This document shows positions 7,529 to 14,651 of a stretch of 16,109 nt of DNA, one piece after another (position 1 is the first letter of the stretch; every line of letters begins with the position of its first letter). Made by a program: the position numbers and the translations under genes. The stretch comes from Patescibacteria group bacterium (GTDB lineage: Bacteria > Patescibacteriota > Minisyncoccia > UBA6257 > HR35), in contig JANXCM010000010.1 in the NCBI GenBank assembly GCA_025060085.1, forward strand, positions 1-16,109, given 5' to 3'. The notes under the pieces are model-generated. The model saw only the letters and a list, made by a program, of their open reading frames with translations, was not told the DNA's origin and made no database searches.

Positions 7529-8710
7529 ATGCCGTCAATTTGTTTTTATTTTAAAGTTCATCAACCATTTCGCTTAAAAAATTTTACTATTTTCGATATT
7601 GGCCAAGATATTGATTATTTTGATGAAGAAAAAAATAAATTTTATTTGGACAGAATAACAGGAAAATGTTATTTACCTACTTTAAAAATTCTTTATGAAC
7701 TAATAAAAGAAACGAACTATCGTTTCAAATTTTCCGTCGGCATAACGGGAACACTTATTGAACAGCTTCGATTATGGCAACCAGAAGTGATTGACTTATG
7801 GAAAAAAATTTCTTCAACAGGTTGTGTTGAATTTACAGGTGAAACTTATTATCATTCTCTTTCTTCTATTTATTCACCTCAAGAATTTAAATTTCAGGTT
7901 AAACTTCATCAAAATTTAATACGTGAGTTATTTTTTCAAGAACCTAAAGTTTTTTCTAACACTGAATTAATCTATTTTAACGATTTGGAAAATATTTTAG
8001 AGGAATTAAATTTTATCGGTATAATTACTGAAGGGGTAGAAAAAATTTTAGAGTGGCGTTCATCTAATTTTATTTATCATACTCCTCAAAAAAAAATAAA
8101 AGTAATGTTAAGAAATTATCGTTTATCAGACGACATTAGTTTTCGTTTTTCTTCTCGGGATTGGCTAGAATGGCCATTAACGGCTGATAAATTCGTTCAT
8201 TGGTTAAATTCATTCAATGGTAATGGTGAAGTGATTAATCTTTTTATGGATTTTGAAACCTTTGGCGAACATCAATGGAAAGAAACAGGTATTTTTGATT
8301 TTATAATCAATTTAGTTTTTGAAGTTCTAAAACAGAAAGATTTAGAATTTTCTACCCTATCAGAAGCTATTAAAAAATATCCTAGTCGAGGAGAATATTC
8401 TTCATTTTATCCTATCACTTGGGCAGATACAGAAAGAGATCTAACTGCTTGGTTAGGTAATGAAATGCAAAAAGATGCTGCTCAAAGAATTTACAATTTA
8501 GAAAAAATTATTCTAAAAAATGGAAGTCAAAAATTAATTGATGATTGGCGTAAACTTCAAACAGCTGATCATTTTTATTATATGTGTACTAAATGGTTTG
8601 CTGATGGTGATGTTCACAAATATTTTAATCCTTATGAAAATCCTTATGTTGCCTATTTAACTTATCGAAATGTTTTAGAAGATTTATATTTAAAATTAAA
8701 AATTTTATAA
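7529..8710 (+). CDS. GH57 family glycoside hydrolase, alpha-amylase type
   Basis: Family 57 enzymes cleave or rearrange alpha-glucans through a (beta/alpha)7 barrel with a Glu nucleophile and Asp acid. Motifs in order: KVHQPFR (9-15), EFTGETYYHSL (101-111), SNTELIY with probable nucleophile Glu146 (143-149), FMDFETFGEHQW with probable acid Asp241 (239-250), and TAWLGNEMQKDA (306-317). The end (KWFADGDVHKYFNPYENP, 355-372) resembles the GH57 alpha-amylase subgroup found in archaea and CPR bacteria. At 393 residues it is a compact single-module form without a binding module. There is no signal peptide, so it acts in the cytosol. The glycosyltransferase lies 49 bp upstream and pilB starts 15 bp downstream, so all three may be cotranscribed. 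Family assignment is secure; hydrolase, transferase or branching activity is not decided. Confidence 0.92.
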   Translation: MPSICFYFKVHQPFRLKNFTIFDIGQDIDYFDEEKNKFYLDRITGKCYLPTLKILYELIKETNYRFKFSVGITGTLIEQLRLWQPEVIDLWKKISSTGCVEFTGETYYHSLSSIYSPQEFKFQVKLHQNLIRELFFQEPKVFSNTELIYFNDLENILEELNFIGIITEGVEKILEWRSSNFIYHTPQKKIKVMLRNYRLSDDISFRFSSRDWLEWPLTADKFVHWLNSFNGNGEVINLFMDFETFGEHQWKETGIFDFIINLVFEVLKQKDLEFSTLSEAIKKYPSRGEYSSFYPITWADTERDLTAWLGNEMQKDAAQRIYNLEKIILKNGSQKLIDDWRKLQTADHFYYMCTKWFADGDVHKYFNPYENPYVAYLTYRNVLEDLYLKLKIL

Positions 8711-8725
8711 TTTTATTTAAGTAAA

Positions 8726-9976
8726 ATGACCCTAGAAGAATTAAAAAAACAAATTGAACTTGAAGTTAATCGAGGTGAAGAAAATGTTTCTATTATTGAT
8801 TTAGTAAATTATTTATTAATTTTTGGTTATAAATCTGGAGCTTCAGATATTCATTTTCAACCTACCGAACACGGAATAAATGTTCGTTATCGAATTGATG
8901 GCATTTTATATACATTTTTTAATTTTCCTAAATATATCCAAGAAGAAATGATTGCTCGAATAAAAGTTATTGCTGGACTAAGAACAGATGAACATAATGC
9001 ACCTCAAGATGGAAGATTTAAATTTAAAATTCCTCAGGAAAATATCAATTTTGATATTCGGGTATCAATTATGCCTACTTACTATGGTGAAAATTCTGTC
9101 TTAAGGTTGTTAGTTCAAAAAGAAGAAATTTTTATTTTAGAAAAATTAGGTTTTTCTGATAATGATTTAAAAAAAGTTCAAGAAGCAATTAAAAAACCTT
9201 ACGGAATGATTTTAGTTACTGGACCAACAGGTTCAGGTAAAACTACTACTCTTTATTCTATTTTAAAGGCATTAAATACGCCGGGAGTTTCAATTATCAC
9301 TCTTGAAGATCCAATTGAATATTCTATTGCTGGAATTACTCAAATTCAAGTTAATCCTCAAGTTGGTTTAGTTTTTAGTAAGGGTTTAAGAGCAATTTTA
9401 AGACAAGATCCTAATATTATTATGGTGGGAGAAATCAGAGATCAAGAAACAGCTGATATTGCTGTTAACGCTGCACTTACTGGCCATTTACTTCTTTCTA
9501 CTCTTCATACTAATGATGCACCCACTGCTCTCCCCCGTCTTTTAGAAATGGGTATTGAACCTTTTTTAATTTCTTCAACAGTTAATATTGTGATTGCTCA
9601 AAGGTTAGTAAGAAAACTTTGTGATCATTGTAAACAAGAAGATAGATTAACTTCCACCGAGGCAAAATCATTGTTGGAAGGTATTAATGAAGATTTAACT
9701 TTAGAAAATATAAAAAAAATAAAAACTTATAAAATTTATAAAGCTCAAGGTTGTGAAAATTGTAATCAAACAGGTTTTAAGGGTAGAATAGGAATTTTTG
9801 AAATTTTAGAAATGAGTAAAAAAATAAAGGAAGCAATTATGAAAAGAGAAAATAGTGAACACATAAAAAAAATTGCTTTGTCTGAAGGAATGTCAACAAT
9901 GATTCGTGATGGTTTTAATAAAGTGATTAATGGTTTAACCACAATTGAAGAAGTTCTCAGAGTTATTCATGAATAA
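8726..9976 (+). CDS. pilB: Type IV pilus assembly ATPase PilB (GspE/PilB family)
   Basis: Cytosolic hexameric secretion ATPase that powers pilin polymerisation with PilC. Visible: N2 domain with SGASDIHFQP (37-46) and RYRIDG (54-59), Walker A GPTGSGKTT (166-174), Asp box LEDPIEY (193-199), Walker B IIMVGEIRD (231-239), His box HLLLSTLHTNDA (254-265), and a four-Cys zinc site (Cys299, Cys302, Cys343, Cys346) usual for PilB/GspE and absent from PilT. At 416 residues it is well below the roughly 560 of typical PilB. The whole N-terminal MshEN/N1 domain is missing; the ASDIHFQP block begins only 38 residues in. The gene starts 15 bp after the GH57 gene and overlaps the start of pilC by 8 bases. 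Assembly ATPase rather than retraction ATPase is inferred from the Cys site and the neighbours. Confidence 0.96.
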   Translation: MTLEELKKQIELEVNRGEENVSIIDLVNYLLIFGYKSGASDIHFQPTEHGINVRYRIDGILYTFFNFPKYIQEEMIARIKVIAGLRTDEHNAPQDGRFKFKIPQENINFDIRVSIMPTYYGENSVLRLLVQKEEIFILEKLGFSDNDLKKVQEAIKKPYGMILVTGPTGSGKTTTLYSILKALNTPGVSIITLEDPIEYSIAGITQIQVNPQVGLVFSKGLRAILRQDPNIIMVGEIRDQETADIAVNAALTGHLLLSTLHTNDAPTALPRLLEMGIEPFLISSTVNIVIAQRLVRKLCDHCKQEDRLTSTEAKSLLEGINEDLTLENIKKIKTYKIYKAQGCENCNQTGFKGRIGIFEILEMSKKIKEAIMKRENSEHIKKIALSEGMSTMIRDGFNKVINGLTTIEEVLRVIHE

Positions 9977-11033
9977 AAAACCGATTATTTTTAAAATATC
10001 TCTCAATGAAAAAATATTATTTTTAAGGAATTTAGCTTTATTATTAAAAAGTGGTTTAAGTTTAACCGACTCTTTAATTTCATTAAAAAATTATCAAAGA
10101 TCTTCAACTTTGAAATATATTTTAAATAGAGTAATTGACGATATTCAAAGGGGTCAATTTTTAGCTCATAGTTTAATGAATTTTAGAAATCTTTTTGGTG
10201 ATTTTCTAATTTCTATTATTAAAGTAGGTGAAATTACAGGTAATTTAGTAGAGAATTTAGAAAGATTATCTGACGAACTAAAAAAAATTGAAAAATTAAA
10301 AAGAAAATTTATTACGACAATGATCTATCCTGCTTTTATTATTTCAGTAATGATTGCTATTATTATTTTTATTATTTACTTTATTTTTCCTAAACTACTT
10401 CCTATTTTTGAAAATTTAAATATTGAACTTCCATTAACTACAAAAATATTTTTAATTATTTCTAAATTTCTTATTAATTATTCTTTATACATCGCTTTTT
10501 TAATATTTAGTTTAGGAGTATTATTAATCTTTTCTCTCCGTTTCCCTCATATTAAATATTTTTTTGACCTATTTATTTTAAAAATCCCATTGATTTCTGG
10601 AATAGTTAAAAAATATAATTTAGCTCAATTTTGTCGTTCTTTAGCTCTATTGCTTAAAAGTGGAATTAAAATAGTTGAAGCAATAGAAATAGCTGGGAGA
10701 AGTTTAACTAATGAAGTTTATAAGAAAAATTTTATCGCCTCGGCAAATTTTGTTTTAGCTGGCCATAGCTTTAATGAATTTTTAGAGAAAAACCAGCTAA
10801 TCTTTCCATACAATTTTGTCAAAATGATTGAGGTAGGAGAAAAAACAGGAAATTTAGAACAGAACTTATTTTATTTAAGTGCCAATTACGAAGAAGAATT
10901 AGATGCTGAAATTGAAAGATTTGTTAATGCTCTTGAACCTGTTATTTTAATTATTATGGCTATTGTCGTCGGATTTATGGCTATTTCTATCATTACCCCT
11001 ATTTATGAACTTTCAGATAAAATGCAAAAATAA
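9969..11033 (+). CDS. pilC: Type IV pilus inner-membrane platform protein PilC (GspF family)
   Basis: Polytopic membrane protein that couples PilB motion to pilin insertion. 354 residues from the ATG at 9969. An upstream TTG at 9945 is in frame, but the ATG overlaps the pilB end by only 8 bases and gives the normal short N-terminus. Two homologous T2SSF repeats are seen at about residues 14-137 and 216-340. Each starts LALLLKSG (22-29 and 225-232) and carries a VGE(I/K)TGNL motif (86-93 and 289-296). Membrane segments lie at about 121-141, 171-190 and 324-346. The N-terminal cytoplasmic extension of longer PilC proteins is short here, in keeping with the reduced PilB. Its last 29 bases also encode the start of the next prepilin. 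Confidence 0.96.
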   Translation: MNKKPIIFKISLNEKILFLRNLALLLKSGLSLTDSLISLKNYQRSSTLKYILNRVIDDIQRGQFLAHSLMNFRNLFGDFLISIIKVGEITGNLVENLERLSDELKKIEKLKRKFITTMIYPAFIISVMIAIIIFIIYFIFPKLLPIFENLNIELPLTTKIFLIISKFLINYSLYIAFLIFSLGVLLIFSLRFPHIKYFFDLFILKIPLISGIVKKYNLAQFCRSLALLLKSGIKIVEAIEIAGRSLTNEVYKKNFIASANFVLAGHSFNEFLEKNQLIFPYNFVKMIEVGEKTGNLEQNLFYLSANYEEELDAEIERFVNALEPVILIIMAIVVGFMAISIITPIYELSDKMQK

Positions 11034-12768
11034 CTTAAGTTATACTCTGATTGAAATTTTAATTGCTCTTTTTTTTATTGTTGTTTTAAGCTATTTAATT
11101 CTTGGTTCATTTTTAAATTTTTTAAAATCTACTCTTTATTCTCGTTTAAGTTTACAAATTCTATCAGCTCTCGAAGATGAATTAGAAATTATTCGCGTTT
11201 TAAATTACGAAGATGTCGGAATAATCGATGGTTGGCCAAGAGGAAAATTAACCAGAGAAAAAATTGTTAATTATCAAGGCTTAGATATTAAAATTAACTA
11301 TTATATAAGAAACATAGATAATCCCGCTGATGGAATTTTAGGTGGTAATCCTAATGATTCGGCACCAGCTGATTATAAATTAGTTGAATTAGAAGGAGAA
11401 TGTTTAAATTGTTCAATTAAAATAAAAAAACAAACCCTAACTACTATTATTGCTCCCAAAAATGTTGAGAGCTCAACAAAAAATGGTTCTTTATTTATTC
11501 AAGTTATTAACGCTAGTGGTCAAGCTATTTCCGAAGCTAATATTCAAGTGATAAATAATGCTACTTCTCCTCCAATTATTATTAATGACTTAACTAATAA
11601 TCAGGGTATGCTTCAACTTATTGATATTCCTACAGGAACTAATGTTTATCAAATAACTGTTACTAAAGAAGGCTATTCTGTGGATAAAACATATTTACCA
11701 GGTGCTAATGAAAATCCTAATCCGATTATTCCTCACCAAACAGTTATCGAACAATCTTTAACTACTGTTACTTTTCAAATAGATCGTCTAGCCAATTTAG
11801 ATCTAAAAGCTATTAATAATTTCTGTGAAGGCATTAACAACTTAAATTTGAGATTAACTGGTCAAAAATTAATTGGCACTAATCCTGATATTATTAAAAA
11901 TATAATCACCACCTCAACTAATTCTCAAGGAGATCAAAAACTAAAATTAGAATGGGACAATTACTTATATGAAATTTTAAATAATGAATATATCTTAGCT
12001 GGTTATAATAGTTCTTCACCTTTAGTTATCTTACCAGGATTAAATTACTACTTAAGACTAAATATTGCTTCTTCTCTTGGTAATTCTCTATTAGTTAGTG
12101 TTTTAGATAATGAAAATAATCCACTAAATGAAGCAGAAATTGAATTATCTAAAAGTAATTTTGAAAAAATTCTTTATACTAAAACTGAAAATATTTTTCA
12201 TAATAATTGGCTAAATAATTATTCAGAAATTAGTCAGAATATTAATATTAACAAAGAAGGATTAACTTTAAAAAATATTAATAGTGTTTATCCTACTGGT
12301 ACTGATGAATGGTTAATTTCAAAAACTATTGATTTAGGAACTTCCTCTAATGTTGAACTTTTAAGTTTAAAATGGGAACCAATAAATCAACCACCTCAGA
12401 CTGAAGTAAAATTTCAAATAGCTGTTAATAATGATAATACTACTTGGAATTTTATCGGTCCTGATGGAACTAATAATAGTTATTTTAATAATTCCCCTTC
12501 CTCTTTAACAAATATTCCTAAAAATAAAAGATATTTAAGATATAAAATTTATTTGAAAACAGAAAATGAAAATTTAACTCCTTTAATTAATGAAATTTCT
12601 CTTAGATTCACTTCAGATTGTTTAGCCAATGGTCAAGTTTTATTTTCTAATCTCCCACTAGGTGTCTATAATCTTTTAATTAAAAAAAATGGCTTTCAAA
12701 TTTTTACTACTTCAACTAATATTCAAAATAGATTTAAAGAAATTAAAGTCAATCTTCAACCAGAATGA
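11005..12768 (+). CDS. Very large type IV prepilin with carboxypeptidase-regulatory-like and beta-sandwich domains
   Basis: 587-residue prepilin-like protein, three to four times the usual size. I chose the ATG at 11005: it gives a 12-residue leader (MNFQIKCKNNLS) directly before YTLIEILIALFFIVVL, the class III prepilin helix. Cleavage is predicted after Ser12, with Glu17 as mature Glu5; Ser replaces the usual Gly at -1 and Tyr the usual Phe at +1. The frame is open further upstream, but only with a TTG inside pilC. After the pilin helix and a pilin-like region (to about 150) comes a carboxypeptidase-regulatory-like domain (161-230, GSLFIQVINASGQ to TKEGYS). A second such domain begins at 362 (LLVSVLDNENNPLNEAEI) and seems to resume at 541 (ANGQVLFSNLPLG), with a beta-sandwich inserted between (about 395-536, FIGPDGT and RYLRYKI). 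Its likely role is a minor pilin exposing binding domains on the pilus. It overlaps pilC by 29 bases and the next gene by 4. Confidence 0.85.
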   Translation: MNFQIKCKNNLSYTLIEILIALFFIVVLSYLILGSFLNFLKSTLYSRLSLQILSALEDELEIIRVLNYEDVGIIDGWPRGKLTREKIVNYQGLDIKINYYIRNIDNPADGILGGNPNDSAPADYKLVELEGECLNCSIKIKKQTLTTIIAPKNVESSTKNGSLFIQVINASGQAISEANIQVINNATSPPIIINDLTNNQGMLQLIDIPTGTNVYQITVTKEGYSVDKTYLPGANENPNPIIPHQTVIEQSLTTVTFQIDRLANLDLKAINNFCEGINNLNLRLTGQKLIGTNPDIIKNIITTSTNSQGDQKLKLEWDNYLYEILNNEYILAGYNSSSPLVILPGLNYYLRLNIASSLGNSLLVSVLDNENNPLNEAEIELSKSNFEKILYTKTENIFHNNWLNNYSEISQNININKEGLTLKNINSVYPTGTDEWLISKTIDLGTSSNVELLSLKWEPINQPPQTEVKFQIAVNNDNTTWNFIGPDGTNNSYFNNSPSSLTNIPKNKRYLRYKIYLKTENENLTPLINEISLRFTSDCLANGQVLFSNLPLGVYNLLIKKNGFQIFTTSTNIQNRFKEIKVNLQPE

Positions 12769-14096
12769 AAGTAAAAATTATTTTTTTTCTTTTTATTATT
12801 ATTTTTCTAGCTAATCTAACCGAGGCTCAAGTTTATAAATTTTTTGAATTTGCTCCAGATTTAGGAAAAAAATTTTTAATTACTCCCGAGGAAGAATTTG
12901 TTCAAAAATTTATTCCTTTTAATGATTTTTTAAGTATGATAAAAATATGGATTGAAAACCCTGAAAGAATAACGATAATAAATTTTCAACTAATAGATAA
13001 CCAAAATAATATTTTAGAAAATAAAAATGTTACTATTCCACAAATTAATCTCAATTGGTCCGGAACACCGTTTGATATCCCCTTAAGTAGTAATTTAAGA
13101 ATTAATAGTGGTCAAATTTATAAATTTAAAATAAGAACTCAAAATGAAAATTCCTCTTTGAAAATTTTCACCTTTAATCTTTTAGAACTTCTTCAAAATA
13201 TTGAAAGTTTTTTTAATCTACCAGAAACTATTCAAGCTCTTGAAATTAATAATCATCAAACTGAATATTCTTTTAAAATAGCTTTATTTGAAGGCATAGA
13301 AAATTTACCGCCAGTGATTTCAAATTTAAATTATCGCCTTATTAATACCACCACTGCTAATATTTATTTCAACGCTAATGAACCAATAAAATACGAACTT
13401 CAATCTTTTGAGCTTCCTCTATCTACACCTTCTATTTATCAAAATAATTATTTCGAAAACTGTCCCGAAAATATTAGAAATTGTTCAATTAATATAAGTA
13501 TTAATTTAGAAAAAGAATACTTCATTAAAATAAAAATTTGGGATTATTGGCAAAATTCAACTACAGCGGAAATAAATTTCAATACCTATTCAAATCGTAA
13601 TAATAATTATTCAAACCGTAATCAAAATAATTATTCTCAAAATATAGAAAAACAATTCATTAATCAAGAATCTATTAATCAACAACATTTATTATCACCT
13701 ACCACAACAGAAAAAAAATTCTTAAATAAAAAAGATCAAGAAAAAAAAGAGATTTATTTTAAAAAGGATAAAGAAATAACAACCTCATCTTTGCCAATAA
13801 GAGTAAAACAAAATCAAAATAGCATTTTTAAAAATAATCAAAAAGAAATTGAACAAAAACAAGAAAAAATTAAAAATAATATTCAAGAAATAAATAAAGA
13901 CAACAATAAAAAGACAATGAATAATAAAAAAGAAAAAGAGGATTTAAAATTTCAAAAAGATGAAGAAAAAAAACTAAACTTTATAAATCAAAATAAAAAT
14001 GGAATGAATTATTTCAAAGTAGGAATTTCAATTATATCATTATTAATAATTATTTTCGTTATTATTGGATCATTTGTTTTCAAAAATAAAAAATGA
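12765..14096 (+). CDS. Secreted protein with beta domains, N/K/Q/E-rich linker and C-terminal membrane anchor
   Basis: Family not recognised. 443 residues with a signal peptide (about 1-21, ending TEAQ) and one C-terminal membrane helix (about 417-438) followed by KNKK. It should therefore sit outside the cell with its tail in the membrane. Residues 40-170 look like a beta-sandwich (IKIWIENPE, FQLIDNQNN, INSGQIYKFKI). Residues 181-273 begin LPPVISNLNY and resemble a fibronectin-III-like domain, with Cys233 and Cys240 as a possible disulphide. Residues 274-412 are a low-complexity, highly charged Asn/Lys/Gln/Glu-rich linker. There is no prepilin motif. It overlaps the genes on both sides by ATGA junctions, so its synthesis is tied to the pilins. 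A role as a surface partner of the pilus (anchor, tip cofactor or adhesin) is inferred from context only. Confidence 0.75.
   Translation: MKVKIIFFLFIIIFLANLTEAQVYKFFEFAPDLGKKFLITPEEEFVQKFIPFNDFLSMIKIWIENPERITIINFQLIDNQNNILENKNVTIPQINLNWSGTPFDIPLSSNLRINSGQIYKFKIRTQNENSSLKIFTFNLLELLQNIESFFNLPETIQALEINNHQTEYSFKIALFEGIENLPPVISNLNYRLINTTTANIYFNANEPIKYELQSFELPLSTPSIYQNNYFENCPENIRNCSINISINLEKEYFIKIKIWDYWQNSTTAEINFNTYSNRNNNYSNRNQNNYSQNIEKQFINQESINQQHLLSPTTTEKKFLNKKDQEKKEIYFKKDKEITTSSLPIRVKQNQNSIFKNNQKEIEQKQEKIKNNIQEINKDNNKKTMNNKKEKEDLKFQKDEEKKLNFINQNKNGMNYFKVGISIISLLIIIFVIIGSFVFKNKK
13587..13643 (+). repeat. Short tandem coding repeat (Tyr-Ser-Asn-Arg-Asn units)
   Basis: Within the linker of the anchored protein, TATTCAAATCGTAAT (13587-13601) recurs as TATTCAAACCGTAAT (13608-13622), and a degenerate third unit TATTCTCAAAAT ends at 13643. 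The protein reads YSNRN, YSNRN and YSQN separated by Asn-rich spacers. It marks the start of the disordered linker and may vary in copy number between strains. Confidence 0.5.
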
Positions 14097-14647
14097 AATC
14101 TTTTACTTTGATTGAAATTTTACTTTCTCTTTTAATTATCTGTTTAATAGTAATAATGATGATTTTCTTTACTATCAATATTGCTAACTTTAATACCTAT
14201 TTTGTTTTCAATTTAGGCAAACAAAGAGAGGTAATTTTAACCGCTACTATTATGTCAAAAGAGTTAAGATCAATGAGTCAATCTAATATTGGTAATTACC
14301 CCATAGAAAAAGCTCAAAATAATGAAATAATTTTTTACTCTAATATTGATAATGATAATTTAATAGAAAGAATAAGGTATTTTGTAGAGAGCAATTCTTT
14401 CAAAAAGGGTATCATTAAACCCCAGGGAAATCCTCTTAATTACTCTCAAAGTAATGAAATCTTTTATTTAATGATTTCTGAATTATATGATAGTAATATT
14501 TTTCAATATTTTAATAAAAATAACCAGTTAACTTCGGAGATTATTAATATAAAATTAATAAAGGTTAATTTATCAACAAAAGATAATAAAAATAATCCTT
14601 TTTATTATTCCTTTTTAGTTGCTCCTCGTAATTTAAGATTTAAATAA
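14093..14647 (+). CDS. Minor type IV prepilin, PulJ/PilW-like
   Basis: 184-residue prepilin. The three-residue leader MKS precedes FTLIEILLSLLIICLIVIMMIFF, a textbook class III N-methylation helix. Prepilin peptidase should cut after Ser3, leaving N-terminal Phe4 and Glu8 as mature Glu5. After the helix (to about residue 30) comes a pilin globular head of about 150 residues with a mixed alpha/beta look: EVILTATIMSKELRSMSQSN (46-65), NEIIFYSNIDND (77-88) and IERIRYFVE (91-99). This order is typical of PulJ/PilW-type minor pseudopilins, where a helix ending in an Arg/Ser region precedes a strand and a short acidic turn. It starts inside the stop of the previous gene (ATGA) and is followed after 4 bases by the PilX-like gene. 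The subtype is inferred from pattern and position. Confidence 0.86.
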   Translation: MKSFTLIEILLSLLIICLIVIMMIFFTINIANFNTYFVFNLGKQREVILTATIMSKELRSMSQSNIGNYPIEKAQNNEIIFYSNIDNDNLIERIRYFVESNSFKKGIIKPQGNPLNYSQSNEIFYLMISELYDSNIFQYFNKNNQLTSEIINIKLIKVNLSTKDNKNNPFYYSFLVAPRNLRFK

Positions 14648-14651
14648 AAAA

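Noticed and set aside
9945..9968. TTG start giving PilC eight extra residues
   Set aside because: The ATG at 9969 gives the normal short PilC N-terminus and only an 8-base overlap with pilB; the TTG version would overlap the PilB C-terminus by 32 bases without added homology.
10963..11004. TTG start giving the large prepilin 14 extra residues
   Set aside because: It would add a hydrophobic segment before the leader and lie deep inside pilC. The ATG at 11005 yields a proper basic 12-residue prepilin leader.
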